DNA from: Desulfovibrio sp.
GTDB taxonomy: Bacteria > Desulfobacterota > Desulfovibrionia > Desulfovibrionales > Desulfovibrionaceae
Direction of reading: 5' to 3'
NCBI GenBank assembly: GCA_009773975.1
Contig: VSMX01000005.1
Span: 1 to 29,232 of the forward strand
DNA: 29,232 bases
The position numbers and the translations under genes were made by a program. Numbering within the stretch: the stretch's first letter is position 1; each line of letters starts with the position of its first letter. The notes beneath the pieces were generated by a model, which saw nothing but the letters and a program-made list of their open reading frames with translations, was not told where the DNA came from and ran no database searches. Shown here piece after piece: positions 6,447 through 14,377 of this stretch.

Positions 6447-8318
6447 TTATCCTTTGCCCTTGGCCGCCCGTCCCGCTGTCTGGTAGCGTTTTTGGGCGGA
6501 AAGTTCGGCCTTGCGCAGGCGAATCGATTTTGGCGTTACCTCCACCAGCTCGTCCGGGCGCACAAAATGCAGGGCGCGTTCCAGGGTAATGTGCTTGACG
6601 GGGGTAAGGATGACGTTTTCATCCTTGCCTGCCGCGCGCAGGTTGGTAAGTTTCTTTTCCTTGGTCGGATTGACGTCTATGTCGTTTTCCCTGTTGTGTT
6701 CTCCGACAATCATGCCCTCATAGACGGGGTCGCCGGGCTCGACAAAAAGCGTGCCACGCGGTTCGAGGTTGAAAAGTGCGTAGGGAACGGCGGAACCGGC
6801 CCGGTCGGCCACAATGGAGCCTGAAAAGCGGCTGGGAAAATCGCCGCGCCATTCGCCATAGCCTTCCAGATAGGAATTCATGATGCCCGTGCCCCTGGTG
6901 TCGGTCAAGAATTCGTCCCGGTAGCCGATAAGGCCCCGGGAAGGCACGGAAAATTCCAGGCGCACGCGGCCTGTGCCGGCATTTGCGCAAGTCAGCAGGC
7001 GCCCCTTTCTCTGGGCCAGCTTGTCGGTTACAATGCCCATGAATGTTTCGTCGCAATCGACATAAAGATGTTCCATGGGTTCCAGGGTCTTGCCATCGGC
7101 GTCCTTTTTCAGGATGACTTCCGGGCGGCCAACAGAAAGCTCAAAGCCTTCCCTGCGCATGGTCTCGATCAGGATGGCCATCTGGAACTCGCCGCGTCCC
7201 TTGACGACAAAGGCATCCTTGTCAGGCCCGTTCTCCACCTTGATGGCCACATTGCGCAGGGTTTCACGAAGCAGTCTTTCCTCGATGGCCCTGCTCTGGA
7301 CAAGTTTGCCCTCGCGGCCAGCGAGGGGAGATGTGTTGATGCCGAAACGCATGGAGACTGTGGGCTCGTCCACCCGAATGCGCGGCAGGGCGGCAGGTCT
7401 TTGCCGCGTGCAGATTGTGTCGCCTATCTTGACATCCTCAATGCCGGCCAGGACCACAATATCGCCCGGCTGCGCCGTTTCGACTTCCGCAAGGCGCGGG
7501 CCTTCATAAACCTGCAGCTGGCTTACGCGCAATGGACGCGGCGCGCCGTCTTCCCCAACGCAGGCCAGGGCTTCCTTTGAATGCACGCTGCCATGCATGA
7601 TGCGGCCCACAGCCAGGCGCCCCAGATAGTCCGAATAGTCCAGATCCGCAACCAGCATCTGGAAAGGTTCGTCGGGATTGAAAGCAGGGCCGGGAATTTT
7701 ATCGAGGATGGTCTGGAAAAGTGGCCCGAGATCCTTGCGCTCGCCGCCAGGCTCCTCCATGGCCACGCCATCGCGGCCAATGGCGTAAAGCACGGGGAAC
7801 TCAAGCTGATCCTCGTTTGCGCCAAGATCGATAAAAAGATCGTAAACCTCGTCAAGCACTTCCTGCGGGCGGGCGTCCCTGCGGTCAATCTTGTTGATGA
7901 CCACAATGACGGGAAGTCCGGCTTCCAGCGTCTTGCGCAGCACAAAACGCGTCTGGGGCAGGGGGCCTTCGCTGGCGTCAACCAGCAAAATCGCCCCGCT
8001 GGCCATTGAAAGCGAACGTTCGACCTCCCCGCCAAAGTCGGCGTGGCCGGGAGTGTCAATGATATTGATCTTTACCCCGTTCCAGCGCACGGCGCAGTTT
8101 TTTGCGGCAATTGTGATGCCGCGTTCGCGCTCAAGGTCCATGGTGTCCATCACGCGGTCATCCACGCGCTGATCCGCGCGGAAAACGCCGCTTTGCCGGA
8201 AAAGCCCGTCCACCAGTGTCGTTTTGCCGTGGTCAACATGGGCTATAATGGCGACATTCCTTAAATTTTTGTTTTCAACCATTGCTTTGTTATCGTTGAT
8301 GTTTTTCATTGCCGGCAT
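6447..8318 (-). CDS. typA: Ribosome-associated GTPase TypA/BipA
   Basis: This is a translational GTPase of the EF-G superfamily that binds the ribosome and aids 50S assembly and adaptation to stress and cold. G motifs are visible: AHVDHGKTT (G1), RGITIAAKN (switch I), DTPGHADFGGEVER (G3) and VINKIDR (G4). Domain II, the EF-G-like domains III and V, and the TypA-specific C-terminal region (FSVPSRGLIGYRDEFLTDTRGTG, then EPGDPVYEGMIVGEH, LTNLRAAG) follow. The frame is open further upstream, but I choose the ATG at 8318 (623 residues), preceded by AGAG. ATGs at 8309 and 8282 are alternatives, and the last would give 611 residues, close to the family norm. Confidence 0.95.
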   Translation of the reverse strand: MPAMKNINDNKAMVENKNLRNVAIIAHVDHGKTTLVDGLFRQSGVFRADQRVDDRVMDTMDLERERGITIAAKNCAVRWNGVKINIIDTPGHADFGGEVERSLSMASGAILLVDASEGPLPQTRFVLRKTLEAGLPVIVVINKIDRRDARPQEVLDEVYDLFIDLGANEDQLEFPVLYAIGRDGVAMEEPGGERKDLGPLFQTILDKIPGPAFNPDEPFQMLVADLDYSDYLGRLAVGRIMHGSVHSKEALACVGEDGAPRPLRVSQLQVYEGPRLAEVETAQPGDIVVLAGIEDVKIGDTICTRQRPAALPRIRVDEPTVSMRFGINTSPLAGREGKLVQSRAIEERLLRETLRNVAIKVENGPDKDAFVVKGRGEFQMAILIETMRREGFELSVGRPEVILKKDADGKTLEPMEHLYVDCDETFMGIVTDKLAQRKGRLLTCANAGTGRVRLEFSVPSRGLIGYRDEFLTDTRGTGIMNSYLEGYGEWRGDFPSRFSGSIVADRAGSAVPYALFNLEPRGTLFVEPGDPVYEGMIVGEHNRENDIDVNPTKEKKLTNLRAAGKDENVILTPVKHITLERALHFVRPDELVEVTPKSIRLRKAELSAQKRYQTAGRAAKGKG

Positions 8319-8379
8319 TTTACTCTTTTTGCAAGGGATTGCCAACAGATGGACTTGTCTGATCCTGTCCAGGCCGCAA

Positions 8380-8682
8380 TCAACAATTGGGTTTCCACGG
8401 ATCAATGAGCTTGCCTCCGGTTCCCTCAAAATCCCTGACATGCCTCGTGACAGGCGTCAAATCATGCGCCAGGGCCGTGGCCGCGACAAGACTGTCCAAA
8501 AAAGGCCTGCGATCAGGCACATGCAAGCCTGCGCAGCGCAGGGCCACTTTTTCGTCCACAGCCAGTATCCTGCCGAAAAATGCCGGCCTGCCCCGGTCTG
8601 TTATGAACAGGGGCGCATCATTCACAAGCCTGCGCGCCTCACTTGAAGCCTGATTGAATTCCCTGCCAGTCATTGTTTCCAT
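8380..8682 (-). CDS. Phd antitoxin-VapC toxin in-frame chimera (toxin-antitoxin remnant)
   Basis: This 100-residue frame joins two unrelated pieces. Residues 1 to about 34 (METMTGREFNQASSEARRL...FITDRGRPA) are the DNA-binding start of a Phd/YefM-type antitoxin. From about residue 35 (FFGRILAVDEKVALRCAGLHVPD...LDSLVAATALAHDLTPVTRHVRDFEGTGGKLIDPW) it is the C-terminal half of a VapC PIN-domain RNase. The antitoxin's toxin-binding tail and the toxin's N-terminal half, with the first catalytic Asp, are missing. An internal deletion across a phd-vapC operon would explain this. AAGGAG precedes the ATG and a good promoter lies upstream, so it may still be expressed, possibly as a DNA-binding protein, but ribonuclease activity is unlikely. 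Confidence 0.75.
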   Translation of the reverse strand: METMTGREFNQASSEARRLVNDAPLFITDRGRPAFFGRILAVDEKVALRCAGLHVPDRRPFLDSLVAATALAHDLTPVTRHVRDFEGTGGKLIDPWKPNC

Positions 8683-8702
8683 TGCTTCCGCTCCTTGTTG
8701 TA

Positions 8703-8731
8703 GCGATAAGTTCTACACTATTTTGGGTCAA
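8703..8731 (-). promoter_or_regulatory. Probable sigma-70 promoter of the Phd-VapC chimera
   Basis: On the minus strand TTGACC (8726-8731) and TATCGC (8703-8708) are separated by 17 bases and lie just upstream of the ribosome-binding site of the chimeric gene. The arrangement suits an autoregulated antitoxin promoter. Confidence 0.45.
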
Positions 8732-8797
8732 GACAAAAAACAGTAATCCCGGATTTTATGGTGGTCGAAGAGGCCCGCAAAAAATTCATGGTCATCG

Positions 8798-8829
8798 CGC
8801 GCAAGATTTGGCAAAATCTGTCTTGCGCG
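8798..8829 (+). promoter_or_regulatory. Hairpin in the leader of the ccm operon
   Basis: Nine-base arms CGCGCAAGA (8798-8806) and TCTTGCGCG (8821-8829) enclose a smaller inner pairing (ATTT/AAAT). It ends 59 bases before the ccmE start. No U-run follows, so it is not an obvious terminator; an mRNA stabiliser or protein-binding site is possible. Confidence 0.4.
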
Positions 8830-8888
8830 GGCGCGTTAAAAAGTTTATCAGTAGCCATTATCATTTTATTATAAGCTGCGGAGCGGGC

Positions 8889-9296
8889 ATGAACAGGAAA
8901 AAGAACCTGCCGGTGTATATCGCCGCTTTTTTGCTTTTCGCGGGCGGTATCGGCTATCTGGTATATTCGGGGCTTTCCGAAAACAGCGTCTATTTTCTCA
9001 ATGTCAGCGAAGCCAGGGCCGCGGAGCCGGACAAGCTGGCCCAGGCCAGGCTTTTCGGCACGGTTGGCGAAAACGGCCTGAGCCACCAGGGCCGGGAACT
9101 TGCCTTCCAGCTTCAGGACAAGGATAACCCGCGGGAAATCATTTCCGTTGTTTACCGCGGCATTCTGCCGGACACGTTCAAGCCTGGCGCGGAAGTTATC
9201 GTCGAGGGCGGCATTACGCCAGAAGGTCATTTTTCGGCCAAATCCCTGATGACCAAGTGCCCTTCCAAATACCAGAAAGAAAACCGCAAGATCTGA
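8889..9296 (+). CDS. ccmE: Cytochrome c maturation haem chaperone CcmE, Cys variant
   Basis: CcmE receives haem from CcmC in the periplasm and passes it to the CcmF ligase. The 135-residue protein has one N-terminal membrane anchor (about residues 8-27) and an OB-fold periplasmic domain (FGTVGENGL, VVYRGILPDTFKPGAEVIVEG, FSAKSLMTKCPSKY). Where most bacteria have the haem-binding HxxxY, this one has C124-P-S-K-Y128. The CxxxY form is known from Desulfovibrio and archaeal CcmE, which work without CcmG and CcmH. The ATG at 8889 follows GGAG (8880-8883). It is first in a tightly packed ccm operon, four bases before ccmF. Confidence 0.92.
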   Translation: MNRKKNLPVYIAAFLLFAGGIGYLVYSGLSENSVYFLNVSEARAAEPDKLAQARLFGTVGENGLSHQGRELAFQLQDKDNPREIISVVYRGILPDTFKPGAEVIVEGGITPEGHFSAKSLMTKCPSKYQKENRKI

Positions 9297-9300
9297 AGCA

Positions 9301-11202
9301 ATGTATATTTTCGGCTATATCTGTCTTCTGCTCGCCCTGGTCTTTTCCGCGGCCGGAGGAAGCTTTGCCCTGCTCAGACTATGGAAGCCAGGGGATTTCA
9401 GCGCCTCATTTGCCGAAAAATCGGCCATCGCGGTAGCCGGCGCCCTGCTGCTTGCTGGCGCGGCGCTTTTGCACGGCCTGTATTGGCAGGATTACAGGCT
9501 TGATTATGTGGCATCCTATACCGACAGTTTTCTGCCTGTCTTTTACAGGCTGACGGCATTCTGGGCCGGCCAGCCGGGTTCCATGCTCTTTTGGGCGCTT
9601 TGCGCCGCCCTTTGTGGCCTGCTTTTCTTGCTCACAAAATCCTACAAGGCTTGCGCGCCGCGCACAAAATTGTGGTTCTGGGCCTATTTTTATCTCAACA
9701 TGGCCTTTTTTTGCCTTTTGCTGGCTGGTTACAGCAATCCCTTTATCATGCGCGAGCCTGTGCCCGTGGACGGCAACGGGCTCAATCCGCTGTTGCAAAA
9801 TCCCGGCATGATTTTCCATCCGCCGCTGCTCTTCATGGGCTATGCCGGGCTTGGCATACCTGGCTGCCTTGCCCTGGCCTCCTCAACAAGCGGCGAGAGT
9901 GATGGGCTGCCCTGGTTCGCGGCCACGCGCTCCTTTATTCTTGTTTCGTGGCTGCTGCTTTCGGCCGGCATCATTCTTGGCGGCTGGTGGGCTTACATGG
10001 AACTGGGCTGGGGCGGCTACTGGGGCTGGGATCCTGTTGAGAACGCCTCTCTTCTGCCCTGGCTTTTCGCAACAGCCGCCCTGCATATCCTGGCCATCGA
10101 GCGGGCCACGGGCAAGCTTTCGAGAATGGCCGCCCTGTTCATGAGCCTTACGCTTTTGAGCGCCTGGTTTGCCACCTGGCTTACACGCAGCGGCATCATC
10201 CAGTCCGTGCATGCCTTTGGCGATGGAGGCGTAGGACTGCCCCTGGCTGTTTTTCTGGTCTGCCTCCTTGCAATTTGCTTGCTGGCCACCATTTGCGCGC
10301 CCAAAACAGGCGCCGCCCTGGATGCCATCGACAGCCGCCAGGGCGCGCTTGTGCTTGCGGCCTGGATATTTGTAGCTCTCGCCCTGATTATAGCCATGGC
10401 CACAATGTGGCCGGTATTGAGCGCAATCTGGAGTCCTTCCCCACAGGGGCTTGAGGCCGGTTTCTACAATCGTGTCTGCCTGCCGCTTCTGGCGCTTCTG
10501 CTCCTTGTTCTGGCATTTTGCCCCTGGCTTTCATGGGACAAGGGCATTGCAGGCATCCGCTCCAGATCTCCGCTGATCGGCGCCCTGCTTTCCATGTTGG
10601 CCGGCGGGGCCGTGATCTGGCTTCTGGGCTACCAGAAGCCTCTGCCCCTGGTTGTAACCGCCTGCGCCATTGCCGTTTTGTGCAATATCATCTTTTTGCT
10701 GGCCAAAAAGGCCGTGCGGCAAAATCCGCGCGCGCTGGCTTCCGCCTGCGCGCATTTTGGCCTTGCCATCATGGCCATTGGCGCAGCTTTTTCCGGCGCC
10801 TACACTACGGAAAAAGACATGCTCCTGGCGCCGGGGCAGAGCGAGAATATCGGCTCGTACAAGGTAACGCTCAAGGATTTGCGCGATGGCCAGGGGGCTG
10901 GCTATGACTGGTTGAAAGCCGACCTTGTCTTTGAAAAGGGCGGCGAAGTCGTGGCCAGCCTTGGCCCCGAACGCCGGGTCTATGAAAAATTCGGCGCAAT
11001 GCAGTTTTCGGAAGTGGACGTGGCCACAGGTCCTGGCGGCGATATCTATGCCTCCCTGCTTGGTCTTGACGAGGATCTGAAGGTGCTTGTGCGCGTCAGC
11101 CTCGAGCCCATGGTCAGCTGGATCTGGCTGGGCGGCTGGCTGATGTGTCTTTTGCCGCTTCTGGGGCTTTGGCGGCGCCGGCCAGCCAGAATCGCGCAAT
11201 GA
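9301..11202 (+). CDS. ccmF: Cytochrome c haem lyase subunit CcmF
   Basis: CcmF is the polytopic membrane protein that attaches haem to apocytochrome c. At 633 residues it is near the usual length. Many hydrophobic segments are visible, and the tryptophan-rich haem-handling WWD motif (GGWWAYMELGWGGYWGWDPVENASLLPW) begins at about residue 227. The family pattern GYSNPF...P-DGNGLNPLLQNPGMIFHPPLLFMGY precedes it, and a soluble periplasmic loop with a beta-rich domain lies near the C terminus, followed by a last membrane helix. The stop overlaps the ATG of ccmA (ATGA), indicating coupled translation. Confidence 0.96.
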   Translation: MYIFGYICLLLALVFSAAGGSFALLRLWKPGDFSASFAEKSAIAVAGALLLAGAALLHGLYWQDYRLDYVASYTDSFLPVFYRLTAFWAGQPGSMLFWALCAALCGLLFLLTKSYKACAPRTKLWFWAYFYLNMAFFCLLLAGYSNPFIMREPVPVDGNGLNPLLQNPGMIFHPPLLFMGYAGLGIPGCLALASSTSGESDGLPWFAATRSFILVSWLLLSAGIILGGWWAYMELGWGGYWGWDPVENASLLPWLFATAALHILAIERATGKLSRMAALFMSLTLLSAWFATWLTRSGIIQSVHAFGDGGVGLPLAVFLVCLLAICLLATICAPKTGAALDAIDSRQGALVLAAWIFVALALIIAMATMWPVLSAIWSPSPQGLEAGFYNRVCLPLLALLLLVLAFCPWLSWDKGIAGIRSRSPLIGALLSMLAGGAVIWLLGYQKPLPLVVTACAIAVLCNIIFLLAKKAVRQNPRALASACAHFGLAIMAIGAAFSGAYTTEKDMLLAPGQSENIGSYKVTLKDLRDGQGAGYDWLKADLVFEKGGEVVASLGPERRVYEKFGAMQFSEVDVATGPGGDIYASLLGLDEDLKVLVRVSLEPMVSWIWLGGWLMCLLPLLGLWRRRPARIAQ

Positions 11203-11792
11203 CACCAAAAATCTCCCTGAGCCGGCTGGGCAAGTTTTATGGCCGCAAGCCTGTATTGCGCGACATAAGCCGCGAATTTTCGGGAATTACCCTGATTACC
11301 GGCGCAAATGGCGCGGGCAAGTCAACGCTCCTGCGCATTATTGCCGGCCTGTGCCGCCCGGATGCGGGCACGGTTAGTCTTTTTGGCACTGTGGGCTATC
11401 TGGCGCATGCCACCTTTCTCTATCCCGGTCTTACCGCGCGGGAAAACCTTGCATTCTGGGCAGGAGGCCACGGCCTTGGCAACGTGGATCTTGACGGGCT
11501 GCTCGCGCGCGTTGGCCTGGAAAAATCAGCCCATGAGCGTGTGCGCGTGTTTTCGCGCGGCATGGCCCAGAGGCTCAACCTGGCGCGAATCCTGATGCTG
11601 GGCCCCGATATCCTGCTTCTGGACGAGCCCGCAACCGGGCTGGATGTCCAGTCGCGGACATTTTTGCAGGAAGAAATCGGACGGGCGGCCAAAGCCGGCG
11701 CCTGTATCCTGATGGTCAGCCACGATGAGGACGACGCGGCCATTGCCGACCATGTTCTCGCAATCCGCAAGGGCAGGCTGGAGGAAGCATGA
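11199..11792 (+). CDS. ccmA: Haem exporter ATP-binding protein CcmA
   Basis: This is the ATPase subunit of the CcmAB(CD) ABC complex, which releases holo-CcmE from CcmC using ATP. From the ATG at 11199 it has 197 residues, typical for CcmA. Walker A is TGANGAGKSTLL (about residues 34-45), the ABC signature is FSRGMAQRLNLARIL, Walker B is DILLLDEPATGLD, and the H-loop is MVSHDEDD. An upstream in-frame ATG at 11145 would overlap ccmF deeply and add a non-homologous leader, so I reject it. It overlaps ccmF and ccmB by four bases each. Confidence 0.95.
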   Translation: MTPKISLSRLGKFYGRKPVLRDISREFSGITLITGANGAGKSTLLRIIAGLCRPDAGTVSLFGTVGYLAHATFLYPGLTARENLAFWAGGHGLGNVDLDGLLARVGLEKSAHERVRVFSRGMAQRLNLARILMLGPDILLLDEPATGLDVQSRTFLQEEIGRAAKAGACILMVSHDEDDAAIADHVLAIRKGRLEEA

Positions 11793-12466
11793 TCCGCCTT
11801 GCTTTCGCGGTTTTCCGCAAGGATTTGCGCCTCTCGCTTTTGCGGAGCAACGGCCTTTTGCAGGCATTGCTGCTGGGGCTATTGCTCGTTTTCACATTCA
11901 GCCTGGCCCGCGGCCCTGCCGGCATTTTGCCGGCGGAAGCGGCGGCTGCGATTTTCTGGCTGGCTTCCGTTTTTTGCCAGGTCCTGATCTTCAATCAGCT
12001 ATACGCCTTCGAGGAGGCAAATCTCTCGCGGCTGGGCCTGTGGCTTGTGCCTTTTCCTGTCCAGGGCGTATGGCTCGGCAAGGCCCTGGCCGGTTATCTG
12101 CTTTTGCTGCTTCTGCAGGCTGTTTTTCTGCCGGCCGCTGTCGTTTTTCTTGGCCAGAATTTTGTAAACCCGGATCTGAACGGACTTGCCATGGTTTTTC
12201 TGGTCGATCTGGGCCTTTGCGCCGCCGGTTCTCTCCTGGGGGCGCTGAGCCAGGCGGCATCGGGCAAGGAATCTGTTTTGAGCATAATTCTTTTTCCGTT
12301 GCTCATGCCCCTTTTGCTGGCGGGAACAGCGGCGGGCGCCCATGTTTTCGGCGCGCCGGCCCCGGGTGGCACGGGGGGCTGGCTTGGCCTTGCCTGCGCC
12401 TTTGACGCTGTTTTTTTGGGGGCGGGGCTTTTGCTTTTTGGTTTTCTCTATTCGGAGGAAGATTGA
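11789..12466 (+). CDS. ccmB: Haem exporter membrane protein CcmB
   Basis: This is the membrane subunit that pairs with CcmA. The 225-residue protein begins MIRLAFAVFRKDLRLSLLRSNGLLQALLLGLLLVFTF, characteristic of CcmB, and has about six hydrophobic helices. The conserved FNQLYAFEEANLSRLGLWLVPFP and the KESVLSIILFPLLMPLLLAGT segments are present. The start overlaps ccmA (ATGA) and the stop overlaps ccmC (TGATG), so it lies within one coupled operon. Confidence 0.94.
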   Translation: MIRLAFAVFRKDLRLSLLRSNGLLQALLLGLLLVFTFSLARGPAGILPAEAAAAIFWLASVFCQVLIFNQLYAFEEANLSRLGLWLVPFPVQGVWLGKALAGYLLLLLLQAVFLPAAVVFLGQNFVNPDLNGLAMVFLVDLGLCAAGSLLGALSQAASGKESVLSIILFPLLMPLLLAGTAAGAHVFGAPAPGGTGGWLGLACAFDAVFLGAGLLLFGFLYSEED

Positions 12467-13128
12467 TGCTGTTTGTTACGGGATTTTTGGGCGCGCTGGG
12501 CATGGCTTTTTGCCAATGGCTCATCTATGCCTGGGCGCCAACCGAAGCCGCAATGGGCCTGGCCCAGAAGATATTTTACATTCACCTGCCGCTTTCCTGG
12601 TGGGCGCTGATCAGCTTTTTTGTGGTTTTTATCGCTTCCATAGCCTATCTTCTGCGCAGGAATCCCGCCTGGGATCGCCTGGCGGCCGTCGCCGCGGAAG
12701 TCGGCCTGCTGTTTTGCGGCCTGGCGCTTGTAACAGGCTGCTTATGGGCAAAGCGATCCTGGGGCGTGTGGTGGACATGGGACCCGCGCCTGACCACAAC
12801 AATAGTCCTCTGGTTTGTGTATGCCGGCTACCTTGTCCTGCGCGGGCTGGAAATGGGGTCGGCCCGAAAGCGCCTGACGTGCGCTGTTGTCGGCATTGTC
12901 GCTTTTCTTGATGTGCCGCTTGTTTTTATCTCTGCCCGCATCTGGCGTTCGATACACCCGGCCGTTTTCGCATCCCGGGAAGGCGGCCTGCCCCTGGAAA
13001 TGAAAATTTGCGCCATTTGCTGCGTTGCGGCAATGGGCTTTATATGGTGGACAATTGTCTGCCTGCGCAAAAGGCAGCTTGAGCAAATCCATGCTGTTGA
13101 CAGCCTGCTGTTTGCACCGGAGAATTGA
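12466..13128 (+). CDS. ccmC: Haem delivery protein CcmC
   Basis: CcmC is the membrane protein that presents haem to CcmE. It carries the WWD motif (RSWGVWWTWDPRLTTTIVLW) between conserved histidines in FYIHLPLSWW and SIHPAVF, and about six membrane helices. The start ATG at 12466 shares bases with the ccmB stop; a TTG at 12463 is in frame but adds only one residue. Length is about 220 residues. The next gene, ccmD, starts two bases after its stop. Confidence 0.94.
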   Translation: MLFVTGFLGALGMAFCQWLIYAWAPTEAAMGLAQKIFYIHLPLSWWALISFFVVFIASIAYLLRRNPAWDRLAAVAAEVGLLFCGLALVTGCLWAKRSWGVWWTWDPRLTTTIVLWFVYAGYLVLRGLEMGSARKRLTCAVVGIVAFLDVPLVFISARIWRSIHPAVFASREGGLPLEMKICAICCVAAMGFIWWTIVCLRKRQLEQIHAVDSLLFAPEN

Positions 13129-13130
13129 CG

Positions 13131-13277
13131 ATGGATATAATGTGGTGGCTGATTATCGCCAATGCCGCCGTCTGGCTTGGCATTGGCGCCTATCTTGTTT
13201 TTTTGGGCCTTCGGCAGAACAGCCTTGCCAAAAGCGTCCGCCAACTGGAGATTGCGCAAGATGAACACGAGGACTGA
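13131..13277 (+). CDS. ccmD: Haem exporter small subunit CcmD
   Basis: This is a 48-residue protein directly after ccmC. It begins MDIMWWLIIANAAVWLGIGA, followed by YLVFLGLRQNSLAKSVRQLE and an acidic tail. One membrane helix followed by a charged amphipathic cytoplasmic segment is the architecture of CcmD, which helps release haem-loaded CcmE from CcmC. Sequence conservation in this family is low, so the call rests on architecture and position. Its stop overlaps the start of the TPR gene by 17 bases in another frame. Confidence 0.8.
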   Translation: MDIMWWLIIANAAVWLGIGAYLVFLGLRQNSLAKSVRQLEIAQDEHED

Positions 13278-13833
13278 GCCAGGATCGCGCCAGAAATTTT
13301 TGATTGCAGTACTGCTGGCGCTTTTTACCGTGATTGTGCTGACATCTCTGGTCAAAAGGATAGCCGAGCCTTCACTTGTGGTGAGCAGCTTTGGACGGGC
13401 CCAGGTGCCGGCGCCAGAACCCGAAATGTCGGCAATAGGGCGCTTGATGAACGAGGCCGGTCAACATCCTGACGACCAGGCCGTGCTTTTGAAGGTCGCG
13501 GAAGGGCTGCTTGGCCAGGGCCAGGCTCGGGCTGCCGGCGAATTTGCCCGGCGCGCGCTGGCCCTGAATGACGAAAACGCCCGCGCCCTGCATTTGATTG
13601 GCGTGATAAATCACCAGCAGGGCGAACATCAAAAGGCCGCGGAATTTCTGGAAAAATCGGTTGCGCGGGAGGAAAATCCCGGCGCGCGCTACAGCCTGGG
13701 CGTGCTTTATACCCATTTTCTGGGCGACAGGCAAAAAGGCATCGAAAATTTCAGGAAAGGCCTCGCTGCTCCCGACATCTCTCCCGGCCTCAGGGAGGCT
13801 ATTAACCAGGAACTTGCAAAGGCGGCCAAATAA
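13261..13833 (+). CDS. Membrane-anchored TPR protein (CcmI/NrfG-like)
   Basis: This is a 190-residue protein with an N-terminal membrane anchor (about residues 12-32, FLIAVLLALFTVIVLTSLV) and tetratricopeptide-like helices (about residues 55-185). Examples are AVLLKVAEGLLGQGQARAAGEFARRALALND and ALHLIGVINHQQGEHQKAAEFLEKSV. In the Ccm operon such proteins probably hold apocytochrome c for haem attachment, as the TPR part of CcmI/CcmH does. The ATG at 13261 lies inside the end of ccmD, with GGAG about ten bases upstream; the frame is open to 13162, but that part overlaps ccmD and has no matching features. No CcmG or CcmH thiol protein follows. Confidence 0.85.
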   Translation: MNTRTEPGSRQKFLIAVLLALFTVIVLTSLVKRIAEPSLVVSSFGRAQVPAPEPEMSAIGRLMNEAGQHPDDQAVLLKVAEGLLGQGQARAAGEFARRALALNDENARALHLIGVINHQQGEHQKAAEFLEKSVAREENPGARYSLGVLYTHFLGDRQKGIENFRKGLAAPDISPGLREAINQELAKAAK

Positions 13834-13915
13834 CGGGGAAAAGGGTTTTTTCTCACTTGGCAAAAATCGCCGCAGGTGCAATTATTCGGCATACAACAAT
13901 CACCGGAGTTGCGGC

Positions 13916-14377
13916 ATGAGCAATGATCAGCACGATAACGGCAATAACGGGGAAAGACGGGTTATAACCCCCGAAGTGCTTGGCCCCGAAAATGATGGAC
14001 GCCCCCAGGGCTCCTGCGGCAATGGCCAATATGGCAACGGACCCTACGGTAGCGGGCAGTACGGTAACGGCCCTTACAGGCAGAGAAGAATAAAATATTT
14101 TCAAAGCTATGGCTGGCCTATGACCAGTGTGGACCAGAACGCCTGCCTGGCGCCAGTAATTACCCTGATCCTTTTCCTGGTCTGTCTTTTCCAGTTCGGA
14201 TTTCTGGCCGCGCTTGGCTTTGTTTTTTTTCACGTGCTTTTTGGCGTTCTTGGCAGCGTGCAGGCCACAAGCCGGATGATGACCGGAGAAGTTTTCAATA
14301 TCTGGCTCTGGAGGCTGGGCAACTGGCTTTTTTCATTCTTGCTTACTGTCTGGCTGGCCGGCGGATTTTCGGATTGA
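13916..14377 (+). CDS. Hypothetical membrane protein with a Gly-Asn-Tyr pentapeptide repeat
   Basis: I do not recognise this 153-residue protein. The N-terminal part is hydrophilic and contains four tandem pentapeptides of the form G-(N/S)-G-(Q/P)-Y at about residues 35-54. A linker and two hydrophobic stretches follow (about residues 81-112, ACLAPVITLILFLVCLFQFGF..., and 130-149, ...LGNWLFSFLLTVWLAGG). A Gly/Tyr-rich soluble tail with two membrane helices suggests a small inner-membrane protein with a low-complexity cytoplasmic or periplasmic arm. GGAG lies eight bases before the ATG. The stop overlaps the TTG start of the GIY-YIG gene. Confidence 0.7.
   Translation: MSNDQHDNGNNGERRVITPEVLGPENDGRPQGSCGNGQYGNGPYGSGQYGNGPYRQRRIKYFQSYGWPMTSVDQNACLAPVITLILFLVCLFQFGFLAALGFVFFHVLFGVLGSVQATSRMMTGEVFNIWLWRLGNWLFSFLLTVWLAGGFSD

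Noticed and set aside
11145..11198. Upstream ATG for ccmA
   Set aside because: It would add a leader unlike CcmA inside ccmF; the ATG at 11199 gives the standard overlap and length.
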